Below the pieces are notes generated by a model. The model was not told the origin of the DNA, ran no database searches, and saw only the letters and a list, made by a program, of their open reading frames with translations. A DNA stretch of 64,000 nucleotides from Sphingomonas oryzagri (lineage in GTDB: Bacteria; Pseudomonadota; Alphaproteobacteria; Sphingomonadales; Sphingomonadaceae): positions 1 to 64,000 of the forward strand of contig NZ_JARYGZ010000005.1 of the NCBI RefSeq assembly GCF_029906645.1. The letters run 5' to 3'. Shown piece by piece: positions 1-7,517 of this stretch (its first letter is position 1; each line of letters starts with the position of its first letter). The position numbers and the translations under genes are program-made.

Positions 1-30
1 CGCCGCCAGGCTTTACGATACGTGCGCTAA
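1..30 (+). CDS. possible C-terminal tail of a gene entering from the left
   Basis: Frame 1 is open from the window edge to a TAA at 28-30 and would encode ...RRQALRYVR. A strong Rho-independent terminator follows 35 bases later, as expected after the end of a plus-strand gene. Only ten codons are visible, so the identity cannot be judged and the frame may be chance. Confidence 0.2.
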   Translation, partial: RRQALRYVR

Positions 31-64
31 ACTAAAACTATCCGAACCCATTCACTGACAAAAA

Positions 65-97
65 GCCCCGCATCGGCGATCGATGCGGGGTTTTTTG
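65..97 (+). terminator. Rho-independent terminator
   Basis: A perfect 9-bp stem, CCCCGCATC (66-74) with GATGCGGGG (82-90), encloses a 7-base loop and is followed by six T residues. An A-run precedes it, so it could also work weakly on the minus strand. It separates whatever lies to the left from the phosphatase gene at 177. Confidence 0.85.
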
Positions 98-176
98 CTA
101 TGCTCGGGGCTGGCGCACGGGATTGCCAGCGGACATCATTTTCGCCTAGCGGCTTCCAAGTCAGGAGGATGCCTTC

Positions 177-647
177 ATGGCCGATCTGCACGCCGTCCTG
201 TTCGTCTGTATGGGGAATATCTGCCGATCCCCGCTTGCGGAGGCGGCGTTCCGCGATGTTGCCGTACGCCTGAACCTGCATGTCGAGGTGGATTCGGCCG
301 GTACCGGTGGATGGCATGCGGGCGATCCGCCGGATGCGCGCGCCCAGGCCGAGGCGCTCCGGCATGGGATCGATATCTCCAACTATCGCGCCCGGCAGGT
401 CACGCAGGATGATTTCCGCCGCTTCACCCATATTCTCGCGCTCGACAGCGATAATCTCGCCGATCTTCGCGCGATCGCGCCGTCCGGCGCAACGGCCTGG
501 CTTGGCCTGCTGCTCGATCACGCCGATGGCCGGGCAGGAGAAAGCGTGGCCGATCCCTATTACGGGAAGCGCGCCGATTTCGAGCAGACCTGGCGGGATG
601 TTTCGGCCGCGGCAGAAGGGCTCGGTAGGGCGCTCGCGCAAAGCTAG
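177..647 (+). CDS. low-molecular-weight protein-tyrosine phosphatase
   Basis: This 156-residue cytoplasmic protein has the length and motifs of the LMW-PTP/arsenate-reductase-like fold. The P-loop is VCMGNICRSP with catalytic Cys11 and Arg17 (CX5R followed by Ser), and the general acid lies in the DPYYG motif (Asp126). The family hydrolyses phosphotyrosine through a cysteinyl-phosphate intermediate; the physiological substrate cannot be inferred here, since no tyrosine kinase or capsule gene is adjacent. The ATG is preceded by AGGAGG at 163-168. The gene ends four bases before the convergent LysR gene. Family membership is secure; the biological role is unknown. Confidence 0.93.
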   Translation: MADLHAVLFVCMGNICRSPLAEAAFRDVAVRLNLHVEVDSAGTGGWHAGDPPDARAQAEALRHGIDISNYRARQVTQDDFRRFTHILALDSDNLADLRAIAPSGATAWLGLLLDHADGRAGESVADPYYGKRADFEQTWRDVSAAAEGLGRALAQS

Positions 648-651
648 GCGG

Positions 652-1560
652 TCAATCGATGCCCTGCGCGCCCGAAACCAGCGCGAATTGCTGGAGCAGC
701 CAGCGGGCGGCGGGGCCGGGAGGTGCATCGGCGCGGAACATGCCCTGGAAGTGATACAATTGCTCGGTGCGATCGGGCATGTCGAGCTTGACCAACGTGC
801 CGGCGATCAGATCCGCCTCGATCAGCGGTACGGGCATACCGCCCCAGCCGATCCCCTCGCGCAGCAACTGGTGCTTGGCGCCGAGGTCGGCGAGCCGCCA
901 GGTGCGATCGGAAAAGACCGAGAAATCCTGTCCGGCGGTAAGCGGCGAGCGATCGGTCAGCACGAGCTGGATGTGATCGCGGCCGGCGCCCGGCTTCAAG
1001 CGCCCACGGGCGAGCGGGTGATCGGGCGCCGCCACCGGCACCAGCGGGACCGAGCCGAGCATGACGCGCTGGATCCCTTCCAGATCGAGCTGGAGCGGGC
1101 CGCTGACGCCGACCGAGGCGCGACCGTCCACCACCAGCTGCGCGATGCCGCCCAGTGCCTCGATATGCAGGCGCAGCGTCACGGTCGGAAATTCGCGCGC
1201 GAAGGCTTTCAGCACCGAACCCAGCCATGCGCTTGGCCACATCACGTCGACCGCGACGCTCACCTCCGGCTCGAGGCCCTGCATCAGCCCCTTCACCTTG
1301 GCGCGCAGGCCGTCCATGCCGTGTGCTATCTCATGCGCCTCCGCCAGCACAGACTTGCCTGCGGCGGTGAGCACCGGCTTGCGGGTGCCTTCGCGATCGA
1401 ACAGCAGGATGCCGAGTTGCGCCTCCAGATTGGCGATGCCGTAGCTGATCACCGAGGTGGCACGATTGAGCTTGCGGCCGGCGCCGGCGAAGCTGCCGGT
1501 CTCCACCACGGTCAGGAAGATGCGGAGCTGATCGTAGGTCGGCGTTCCGGGGTTCGACAT
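652..1560 (-). CDS. LysR-family transcriptional regulator
   Basis: The 302-residue product has the LysR layout: a winged helix-turn-helix over about residues 8-66 (LRIFLTVVETGSFAGAGRKL ... LEAQLGILLFDR), a linker helix, then a two-lobed substrate-binding domain from about residue 95. Start ATG at 1560 has GAGGAAA about seven bases upstream. It is divergent from the small gene at 1654, with 93 bases between them, which is the usual LysR target arrangement and makes 1654 the first candidate target. The ligand is unknown. The gene converges on the phosphatase gene with essentially no spacer. Confidence 0.92.
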   Translation of the reverse strand: MSNPGTPTYDQLRIFLTVVETGSFAGAGRKLNRATSVISYGIANLEAQLGILLFDREGTRKPVLTAAGKSVLAEAHEIAHGMDGLRAKVKGLMQGLEPEVSVAVDVMWPSAWLGSVLKAFAREFPTVTLRLHIEALGGIAQLVVDGRASVGVSGPLQLDLEGIQRVMLGSVPLVPVAAPDHPLARGRLKPGAGRDHIQLVLTDRSPLTAGQDFSVFSDRTWRLADLGAKHQLLREGIGWGGMPVPLIEADLIAGTLVKLDMPDRTEQLYHFQGMFRADAPPGPAARWLLQQFALVSGAQGID

Positions 1561-1653
1561 TTCAATTTCCTCGAACGATTTGGAAGAGACTATCCGGATG
1601 TCGCGCTAAGGGGAACAGCGCTAATCGGTCGTTCATCCGGAAGGAGCAAGACG

Positions 1654-1971
1654 ATGCACATGGTCGATGTCACAGCCCAACCCCGCCTCACCACCGCCGA
1701 ATGGCAGGCCGTGACCGTCGCGCTGCGCGACGTCGAGCGCTTCACCTGCGCCGCACCGTCCCAGTCGGAAGGGCGCCTGTCGCGCCTGTTCCGTGCTGTG
1801 ACCGGGATCGAGAAGCCGACCGCGCTGGCCGATCCGCGCCTCGATGCGATCCGCCGCTTCGTCTGCGCCAGCCGTCGCAACATGGCGCGCGCCAAGGATG
1901 TCGCCGCCGAGCTGATCGCGATGGGATATAGCCGCGACCAGGTCGAGGCGCTGCGAATGGTCGCCGCCTGA
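1654..1971 (+). CDS. small protein of unknown function (105 aa)
   Basis: I do not recognise this family. The ATG at 1654 has an excellent AAGGAG at 1641-1646. The protein is soluble, has no signal peptide, and carries a C-terminal helical segment (about residues 41-102) with RLSRLF, LADPRLDAIRRF and MGYSRDQVEALRMV. The same segment recurs in the membrane protein encoded at 40835-41401, where it reads ARLFGIEP, LADPRLEALRRF and AGFTPLQVAEVRRL. The two are therefore likely to share a small domain. Its position divergent to the LysR gene and just upstream of the XRE regulator suggests regulated expression, but no function can be assigned. Confidence 0.75.
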   Translation: MHMVDVTAQPRLTTAEWQAVTVALRDVERFTCAAPSQSEGRLSRLFRAVTGIEKPTALADPRLDAIRRFVCASRRNMARAKDVAAELIAMGYSRDQVEALRMVAA

Positions 1972-1992
1972 TCCGTCATGAAATGACTTGTT

Positions 1993-2017
1993 GAGACTGT
2001 CATGGTGTGACAGTCTC
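1993..2017. promoter_or_regulatory. perfect palindrome before the ScfR-like gene, candidate autoregulatory operator
   Basis: Arms GAGACTGTCA (1993-2002) and TGACAGTCTC (2008-2017) are perfectly complementary around TGGTG. The right arm ends five bases before the ATG at 2023, where a Shine-Dalgarno site would lie; none is visible. A second short inverted repeat, GTCAT-GAA-ATGAC, sits at 1975-1987. A helix-turn-helix regulator encoded immediately downstream is the obvious ligand. An RNA hairpin blocking initiation is the alternative reading. Confidence 0.6.
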
Positions 2018-2022
2018 GGGCC

Positions 2023-3423
2023 ATGGTGACGGCCGCCGATCGCAAGCTCTATCTCGGCCCCCGGCTGCGCGTGCTTCGCCGCGAGCTGGGCCTCAACCAG
2101 ACCAGGATGGCGGAGGAACTGGGCGTCTCGCCCTCCTACCTCAACCATCTCGAGCGCAACCAGCGCCCGCTGACCGCGCAGATGCTGTTGCGCCTTGCCA
2201 GCACCTACGATATCGACATGCGCGATTTCGTCGCCGGCGCGAACGAGGCGGCGGCGAGCGATCTCCACGAAATCTTCGCCGACGGGCTGGTGCGCGACAT
2301 CGGCATCCCGCGCCACGAGATCATGGAGGTGGCGGAGAATTACCCCAGCGTCGCGGAGGCCGTGACCCGGCTCTATCGCGCGCTCACCGACCTCCGGCGG
2401 ATGCCCGACCGGATGGAGCAGCTGGGATCGGCACCCTCGACCATGGCCTCGCCGCTCGACTGGCTGCGCGAATATCTCGACGGCAGGCGCAATCATTTCG
2501 ACGAGCTCGACCAGATGGCCGAGGCGCTCTCCGCCGAGCTGGGGCAGGGGCCGGAGGCCTTGCGCGAAGGGATGCTCCGGCGGCTGGGCGATCCCTATGG
2601 CATCAGCGTGCGGGTAATGCCGGACGAGGTGCTGGCCGGATCGCTGCGCCATTACGATTTCCACCGGCGGCGGCTGATGCTGTCCGAACGCTTGCCGGCG
2701 GCGAGCCGCCTGTTCGGTATCGCCTATCAGCTGGCGTTGCAGGTGATGCAGAAGCCGATCGTGGCGGCGATCCAGCGCGCCGCGCCGCCGGACGAGGAGG
2801 CCGCGGCACTCGCCAAGGTCGCCTTCGCCAATTACGCGGCCGCCGCGATCCTGATGCCTTACGGGCGATTTCTGGAGGCGACGGAGGCGACGCGCTGCGA
2901 CATCGATCTGCTCGCCGCGCGCTTCGGCCTGTCCTACGAGCATATCGCGCACCGGCTGACCACGCTCGGCCGGCAGGGGGCGCGGGGGCTGCCTTTCTTC
3001 CTGCTCAAGATCGACGCGGCGGGAAACGTCTCGAAGCGTTTCTCCGGCGAGGCGTTGCCCGTCGCGCGCTTCGGCGGCGGGTGCCCGCGCTGGGGCGTGC
3101 AGCGCGCCTTTCGCCTCCCCGGCGAAACGATCGCGGCGCTGGTCGAAGCGCCGGACGAGACGCGCTACGTCACTTTCGCACGCGCCGTGCCGCGCACCGC
3201 GGCACCGGGGCTGGTGACGATCGTGCTCGGCTGCGAGGCGAAGCACGCCGGTGCGCTGGGCGCTGCGGACGGCTTGAGCAGCGAGGCGATCCCGATCGGC
3301 CCCGCCTGCCATCTGTGCGAGCGCCCCGACTGCCCCGAGCGCGCGCTCCCGCCGGTGACGCGCGCGCTCGATCTCGACCAGTATCAGCGGCCGGTCTCGC
3401 CCTATCCGTTCCGTGCTACGTGA
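2023..3423 (+). CDS. XRE-family regulator with IrrE-like domain (ScfR/RamB type)
   Basis: The 466-residue protein has an N-terminal Cro/CI helix-turn-helix (about residues 10-66; GLNQTRMAEELGVSPSYLNH), an IrrE/ImmA-like central region (about 150-290), and a C-terminal region ending in a Cys cluster, CHLCERPDC, typical of the DUF2083 family. Relatives include short-chain acyl-CoA-responsive regulators of the glyoxylate and methylcitrate pathways in actinobacteria and alphaproteobacteria. No isocitrate lyase or prp gene is adjacent, so the target is unclear. The start at 2023 abuts a 25-bp palindrome, suggesting autoregulation. The next gene is 400 bases away and has its own riboswitch, so this gene is probably monocistronic. 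Confidence 0.88.
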   Translation: MVTAADRKLYLGPRLRVLRRELGLNQTRMAEELGVSPSYLNHLERNQRPLTAQMLLRLASTYDIDMRDFVAGANEAAASDLHEIFADGLVRDIGIPRHEIMEVAENYPSVAEAVTRLYRALTDLRRMPDRMEQLGSAPSTMASPLDWLREYLDGRRNHFDELDQMAEALSAELGQGPEALREGMLRRLGDPYGISVRVMPDEVLAGSLRHYDFHRRRLMLSERLPAASRLFGIAYQLALQVMQKPIVAAIQRAAPPDEEAAALAKVAFANYAAAAILMPYGRFLEATEATRCDIDLLAARFGLSYEHIAHRLTTLGRQGARGLPFFLLKIDAAGNVSKRFSGEALPVARFGGGCPRWGVQRAFRLPGETIAALVEAPDETRYVTFARAVPRTAAPGLVTIVLGCEAKHAGALGAADGLSSEAIPIGPACHLCERPDCPERALPPVTRALDLDQYQRPVSPYPFRAT

Positions 3424-3435
3424 AGTTGACGAAGT

Positions 3436-3491
3436 TGACAGTCGTGACAGCGAAAAGAAGACATTCCTACAGGTGACCGACGGTGTGACAG
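3436..3491 (+). promoter_or_regulatory. cluster of TGACAG repeats in the 3424-3734 intergenic region
   Basis: TGACAG occurs at 3436, 3445 and 3486, the first two spaced nine bases apart. The same hexamer forms the core of the palindrome before the regulator gene (2008-2013). The sites could be further contacts for that regulator. The rest of 3424-3734 holds no coding frame I can support and no clear terminator. Confidence 0.3.
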
Positions 3492-3734
3492 AGCCGGCCC
3501 GACGGATCGGGTGCGGTGATGATCTCACGCGAAATCCTACATGGGAAGGCGCGCTATCGCCTCGATACTCGTCGATCACCTGAGCCCGTGCGCACGGTGT
3601 TGAGATAGGCTCCTGCCTGCGCAGGGGCGACGGCGATGGCGGCTATTACCCATCACTCGTCATTCGCTGAACAGATTCGCAAGCTCGAAACTGGACATTG
3701 ACGTGCCGAAGCATGGCGGCCATACGCCGCTTTC

Positions 3735-3798
3735 AACGGCAATGGATTTCTGCCGGGCGTTCGCGCCGAACCGCTCCTCGGAGCCGATGATTCCTACC
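3735..3798 (+). promoter_or_regulatory. fluoride riboswitch candidate (crcB motif)
   Basis: The leader contains the conserved blocks of the crcB RNA in order. GGCAATGG (3738-3745) leads to TTTCTGCC (3747-3754), then GAACCGC (3768-3774), a hairpin GCTC-CTCG-GAGC (3773-3784), and finally CGATGATTCCTACC (3785-3798). It lies 28 bases before the GTG of a CLC-type transporter with fluoride-exporter features, which is the expected gene class for this riboswitch. No U-tract terminator follows, so translational control through the AAGGAGG at 3816-3822 is more likely than attenuation. Confidence 0.85.
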
Positions 3799-3826
3799 TG
3801 CTGCGGTAACGCAACAAGGAGGAACC

Positions 3827-5650
3827 GTGCGCGCGTCGTTTGCCAATCTGATCGCATCCCTGAACCTGATATCGCGGGCGCTGGCACAGCGCGGCCATGC
3901 CGCGTCGGTGTTGCGCTGGACGTTGTTACTCGTGCCGATGGCGATCGCGGTTGGCACGCTGTGTGCCGCGTTTCTGTGGAGCCTCGACGCCGCTACACGC
4001 GCGCGCTTCGATCACCCCTGGCTGCTCTTCCTGCTGCCCATCGGCGGTGCCGGAGTCGGTTGGCTCTATCACCGGCTCGGCCGTTCGGTGGAAGCCGGCA
4101 ACAACCTGATCGTGGAACAGATCCACGAACCCGGCGGCGGCGTGCCGCTCAGGATGGCGCCGCTGGTCTTTCTCGGTACGATCGTCACGCACCTGCTGGG
4201 CGGTTCGGCCGGTCGCGAGGGAACGGCGGTGCAACTCGGCGGCAGCCTCGCCAGCGCAGTGGCCGGATGGTTCCGGCTCGATCCGCCGAGCGTGCGCATC
4301 ATTCTGATGGCCGGTGTTGCGGCCGGGTTTGGTGCGGTCTTCGGCACGCCGCTGGCGGGCGCAGTCTTCGCGCTGGAGGTGCTCGCAGTCGGCCGGGTGG
4401 AATATGCCGCGCTCGTGCCGTGCCTCGTCGCGGCGCTAGTCGGCGACTGGACGTGTCACGCATGGGGCATCCACCACGCCGCCTATGCCGTCTCGACCTT
4501 CGCTCCCAAGGAGCCGGGCCTGCTGTTCGAGCCCGTCCTGCTGCTCAAGGCCGCTCTCGCTGGCGTCGCGTTCGGCCTTGCGAGCCTGATCTTCGCCGAA
4601 GCTAATCATGCGTTGGGCGGCTGGCTCAAGAAGATCGTGCCTTATGGCCCTGCGCGACCGGCGATCGGCGGCATCGCCTTGATCGCTCTGACCTACCTCA
4701 TCGGCACGCGCGCCTATCTCGGCCTCGGCGTCTGGAGCCTGACCCCCGGCGCCCCGACCATCGTCGGCTTCTTCCAGCCCGGCGCGGACAGCTGGAGTTG
4801 GGCGTTCAAGATGCTGTTCACCGTCGTAACGCTGAGCGGTGGCTTCAAGGGCGGCGAGGTCACGCCGCTCTTCTTCATCGGCGCGGCGCTCGGCCATGCG
4901 CTCGCCGCCCCGCTCGGCGTGCCCGTCGATCTGTTTGCGGCGCTCGGCTTCGTCGCGGTGTTCGCGGGCGCCGCGAACACGCCGCTCGCCTGCACGATCA
5001 TGGGCGTCGAGCTGTTCGGCGCGGGCACGGCGGTGCCTGTCGCCGTCGCCTGCTTCATCGCCTATGTCTGTTCGGGGCATAGCGGCATCTATCTGTCGCA
5101 GCGGGTCGCGGTGCCCAAGCGGTCGCGCACGATCCTGCCTCCCGATCTCACGCTGCGAGACGTGCGTGCGCTGCGTCCCGCGGCCGATCTCTCCGCTCTC
5201 TTCGCCCCCCGCCATCAGGAAGGCATTGCCATGTCTGACATCCATCATGTGACGCCGAGCGAGATCGGCATGATCCGCATCTATCTGAAGCCCGGCGACA
5301 AGGCGTCATGGGGCGGGGCCAAGTCGCGGTGGGGCGCCAAGCCGCTCTACCGGACGCTGGTTGCACAGGCGAAGGCCACCGGGATCATGAACGCCGTCGC
5401 CCACCACACCCATTATGGCTACAGCAACCACGGTCCCGTTCGCGAGAACGGCTCGGAGATCTCCGACCCGCATCTGACGATGTGCGTCGAATTGATCGGC
5501 CAGCGCGAGCAGCTCGAGCAATTCTGCCGCGCGCATGGCGACGTGCTGGCGAGCAACGTGATCGTCTACAAGCATCTTGAACACTGGAGCGTTGGGCCGA
5601 AGGGTCTCGATCAAATCGATGCGCCTGCGGCCGAGCTTGCCGAAGGGTGA
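3827..5650 (+). CDS. CLC-family (F-type) fluoride/proton antiporter fused to a DUF190 domain
   Basis: The 607-residue protein has two parts. Residues about 20-440 form a CLC channel/antiporter domain with many membrane helices and the motifs [19 protein letters not shown] (gating Glu in GREGT, not the usual GREGP) and [15 protein letters not shown], which I recognise as the CLC-F subgroup that expels fluoride. Residues about 475-590 form a soluble DUF190 domain ([13 protein letters not shown] ... HHTHYGYS), a family otherwise found as a separate gene beside crcB fluoride channels. Start GTG at 3827 has a strong AAGGAGG. A fluoride riboswitch precedes it. An ATG at codon 469 has its own ribosome-binding site, so a free DUF190 protein may also be made. 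The CLC-F assignment is by motif memory plus riboswitch context. Confidence 0.88.
   Translation: MRASFANLIASLNLISRALAQRGHAASVLRWTLLLVPMAIAVGTLCAAFLWSLDAATRARFDHPWLLFLLPIGGAGVGWLYHRLGRSVEAGNNLIVEQIHEPGGGVPLRMAPLVFLGTIVTHLLGGSAGREGTAVQLGGSLASAVAGWFRLDPPSVRIILMAGVAAGFGAVFGTPLAGAVFALEVLAVGRVEYAALVPCLVAALVGDWTCHAWGIHHAAYAVSTFAPKEPGLLFEPVLLLKAALAGVAFGLASLIFAEANHALGGWLKKIVPYGPARPAIGGIALIALTYLIGTRAYLGLGVWSLTPGAPTIVGFFQPGADSWSWAFKMLFTVVTLSGGFKGGEVTPLFFIGAALGHALAAPLGVPVDLFAALGFVAVFAGAANTPLACTIMGVELFGAGTAVPVAVACFIAYVCSGHSGIYLSQRVAVPKRSRTILPPDLTLRDVRALRPAADLSALFAPRHQEGIAMSDIHHVTPSEIGMIRIYLKPGDKASWGGAKSRWGAKPLYRTLVAQAKATGIMNAVAHHTHYGYSNHGPVRENGSEISDPHLTMCVELIGQREQLEQFCRAHGDVLASNVIVYKHLEHWSVGPKGLDQIDAPAAELAEG
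5217..5233 (+). promoter_or_regulatory. internal ribosome-binding site and ATG inside the CLC-DUF190 gene
   Basis: AGGAAGG at 5217-5223 stands seven bases before an in-frame ATG at 5231 (codon 469), exactly at the linker before the DUF190 domain. Initiation here would give a 139-residue stand-alone DUF190 protein, close to the usual family size. It may be functional or a relic of two formerly separate genes. Confidence 0.5.
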
Positions 5651-5766
5651 CCGTGACCTGCAATCTCCACGCGGAGCAGTGGCTTTTTATGATGCTAGGT
5701 AAAGAGCCGTCGGGCAGTAAAATCCCATGATCAGCCTAAAAGCGGCCTGTCCCGAACCCACCATTC

Positions 5767-5844
5767 CGTCATTGCGAGCATGGCGGAGCAATCCAGATGC
5801 GGTGACGGATGGATCGCCACGGCGCTTCGCAGCTCGCGATGACG
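5767..5844. repeat. dispersed intergenic palindrome (CGTCATTGCGAGC type)
   Basis: The element begins CGTCATTGCGAGC (5767-5779) and ends with its near-complement GCTCGCGATGACG (5832-5844). The interior also folds, with GGAGCAATCC (about 5784-5793) opposite GGATCGCCACGGCGCTTCG. Palindromes of this form are dispersed between genes in many alphaproteobacteria. It is the only copy I see in the window and lies between the fluoride transporter and glpD. Confidence 0.7.
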
Positions 5845-5945
5845 GGCTTGGCGGGTGTTGTTCCCGCCTATCCCGTCGCGCCGGCAGATATCGATCTCAA
5901 TCCAACCCTCTCCCCCTGCGGCACCCGACCCGCTAGACCCGGCGC

Positions 5946-7436
5946 ATGATCGAGACGGACCTTCTCATCGTCGGCGGCGGGGTGAACGGGTGCGGGATCG
6001 CGCGCGATGCGGCGGGGCGGGGCCTCAAGGTGCTGCTGGTCGAGCAGGACGATCTCGCCGGGCACACCTCGTCCGCCTCCACCAAGCTGATCCACGGCGG
6101 TCTGCGCTACCTCGAATATTACGAGTTCCGGCTGGTGCGCGAGGCGCTGATCGAGCGCGAGAAGCTGCTTCATATCGCGCCGCACATCATCTGGCCGCTG
6201 CGCTTCGTCATGCCGATGCCGCCGACGGGGCGGCCCGGATGGATGATCCGGCTGGGTCTGTTCCTCTACGATCATCTCGGCGGGCGCGGATCTCTGCCGG
6301 GGTCGCAGGGGGTGTCGCTGAAAGGGCCGCTCGGCGCCGGGATCAAGGCGGAGATCGCCAAGGGCTTCGCTTATTCGGATTGCTGGGTGCAGGATTCGCG
6401 GCTGGTCGCGCTCAACGCGCTCGATGCGCGCGAGCGGGGTGCCGACATCCGCACGCGGACGCGCTTCGCGGGGGCGACACGCGATGCGCAAGGATGGACC
6501 GCGACGATCGCCGACGACGATGGCGAGCAACAGGTCTGCGCCCGCGCGATCGTCAACGCGGCGGGGCCGTGGGTCGATCATGTCGTCGGCGCGGCGCGGG
6601 GCGCGCATCCCGAACGGCCGCCGCGTCTGGTCAAGGGTAGCCACATCATCGTGCCGCGCCTGTTCGACGGCGATCACGCATATATCCTGCAGAATCCGGA
6701 CAAGCGCATCGTCTTCGCCATCCCCTACGAGCGCGATTTCACGCTGATCGGTACCACGGACGTCGCGTGGCACGACGATCCCGCCGCGCCCGCGATCAGT
6801 GCGGAGGAGACGGCCTATCTGTGCGAAAGCGTCAGCCGCTATTTCGCGAAAGCGGTGCGACCCGAGGATGTCGTCCACTCCTACGCCGGTGTCCGCCCGC
6901 TGTTCGACGACGGCAGCGCCAGCGCGTCTGCCGTCACCCGCGATTACGTGCTGAAGCTGGGCGAGGAGGAGGGGCCGCAGATCCTCTCGGTGTTCGGCGG
7001 CAAGATCACCACCTACCGCCGCCTCGCCGAACATGCGCTGGAGAAGCTCGCGCCCTTCCTGCCGGCGATGGGCGAGGCGTGGACCGATCGCGTAGCGCTG
7101 CCGGGCGGCGACATCGGCGATTTCGGCGCTTTTCTCAGCGGGGTCCGGCGGCGCTGGCCGTTCCTGTCCGAGCGGACGTCGTGGCGGCTCGCGCGGGCCT
7201 ATGGATCGCGGATCGATCGCGTGCTGGGCGATGCCGCGAGCCTTGCCGAGCTGGGCGAGGATCTGGGCGGCGGGCTGCACGCGCGCGAGGTGGATTATCT
7301 GGTCCGCGAGGAATGGGCGCGGACGGCCGAGGACATCCTCTGGCGGCGCTCCAAGCTGCTGCTGCACGTGCCGCCGGGGACGGAGAGGCGGCTGGAGCAT
7401 TATCTCCGTCGGACACGGGAAACCCGTTCGTCCTGA
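5946..7436 (+). CDS. glpD: aerobic glycerol-3-phosphate dehydrogenase
   Basis: This 496-residue flavoprotein oxidises sn-glycerol 3-phosphate to dihydroxyacetone phosphate and passes electrons to the quinone pool at the inner membrane. The FAD-binding motif LIVGGGVNGCGIARDAA lies at residues 7-23, followed by TSSASTKLIHGGLRYLEYYE, a GlpD signature. The C-terminal domain is present and the length is normal for the family. glpK follows about 80 bases downstream, so the two likely form a glycerol catabolic unit; no glpF or glpR is adjacent. The stop codon lies inside a REP-like element, so the last few residues (ETRSS) come from repeat sequence. Confidence 0.96.
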   Translation: MIETDLLIVGGGVNGCGIARDAAGRGLKVLLVEQDDLAGHTSSASTKLIHGGLRYLEYYEFRLVREALIEREKLLHIAPHIIWPLRFVMPMPPTGRPGWMIRLGLFLYDHLGGRGSLPGSQGVSLKGPLGAGIKAEIAKGFAYSDCWVQDSRLVALNALDARERGADIRTRTRFAGATRDAQGWTATIADDDGEQQVCARAIVNAAGPWVDHVVGAARGAHPERPPRLVKGSHIIVPRLFDGDHAYILQNPDKRIVFAIPYERDFTLIGTTDVAWHDDPAAPAISAEETAYLCESVSRYFAKAVRPEDVVHSYAGVRPLFDDGSASASAVTRDYVLKLGEEEGPQILSVFGGKITTYRRLAEHALEKLAPFLPAMGEAWTDRVALPGGDIGDFGAFLSGVRRRWPFLSERTSWRLARAYGSRIDRVLGDAASLAELGEDLGGGLHAREVDYLVREEWARTAEDILWRRSKLLLHVPPGTERRLEHYLRRTRETRSS

Positions 7437-7506
7437 GCGAAGTCGAAGGACGTGCCTTGGGCGTCTCGCTTGCGGCACGCACTTCGACTTCGCTCAGTGC
7501 GAACGG
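7424..7506. repeat. REP-like inverted repeat between glpD and glpK
   Basis: The left arm, CCGTTCGTCCTGAGCGAAG then TCGAAGGACGTGC, is matched by GCACGCACTTCGACTTCG then CTCAGTGCGAACGG on the right, giving a long near-perfect hairpin with a loop of about 18 bases. A second copy of the family is at 17951-18077. The glpD stop (7434-7436) lies in the left arm and the glpK start is 12 bases beyond the right arm, so the hairpin may protect glpD mRNA ends or lower glpK expression. Confidence 0.85.
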
Positions 7507-7517
7507 TAGAGAGGGAT

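Noticed and set aside
5669-5688. Possible terminator after the CLC-DUF190 gene (CCAC...GTGG then CTTTTT)
   Set aside because: The stem is only four base pairs, too weak to list as a feature despite the T-run.
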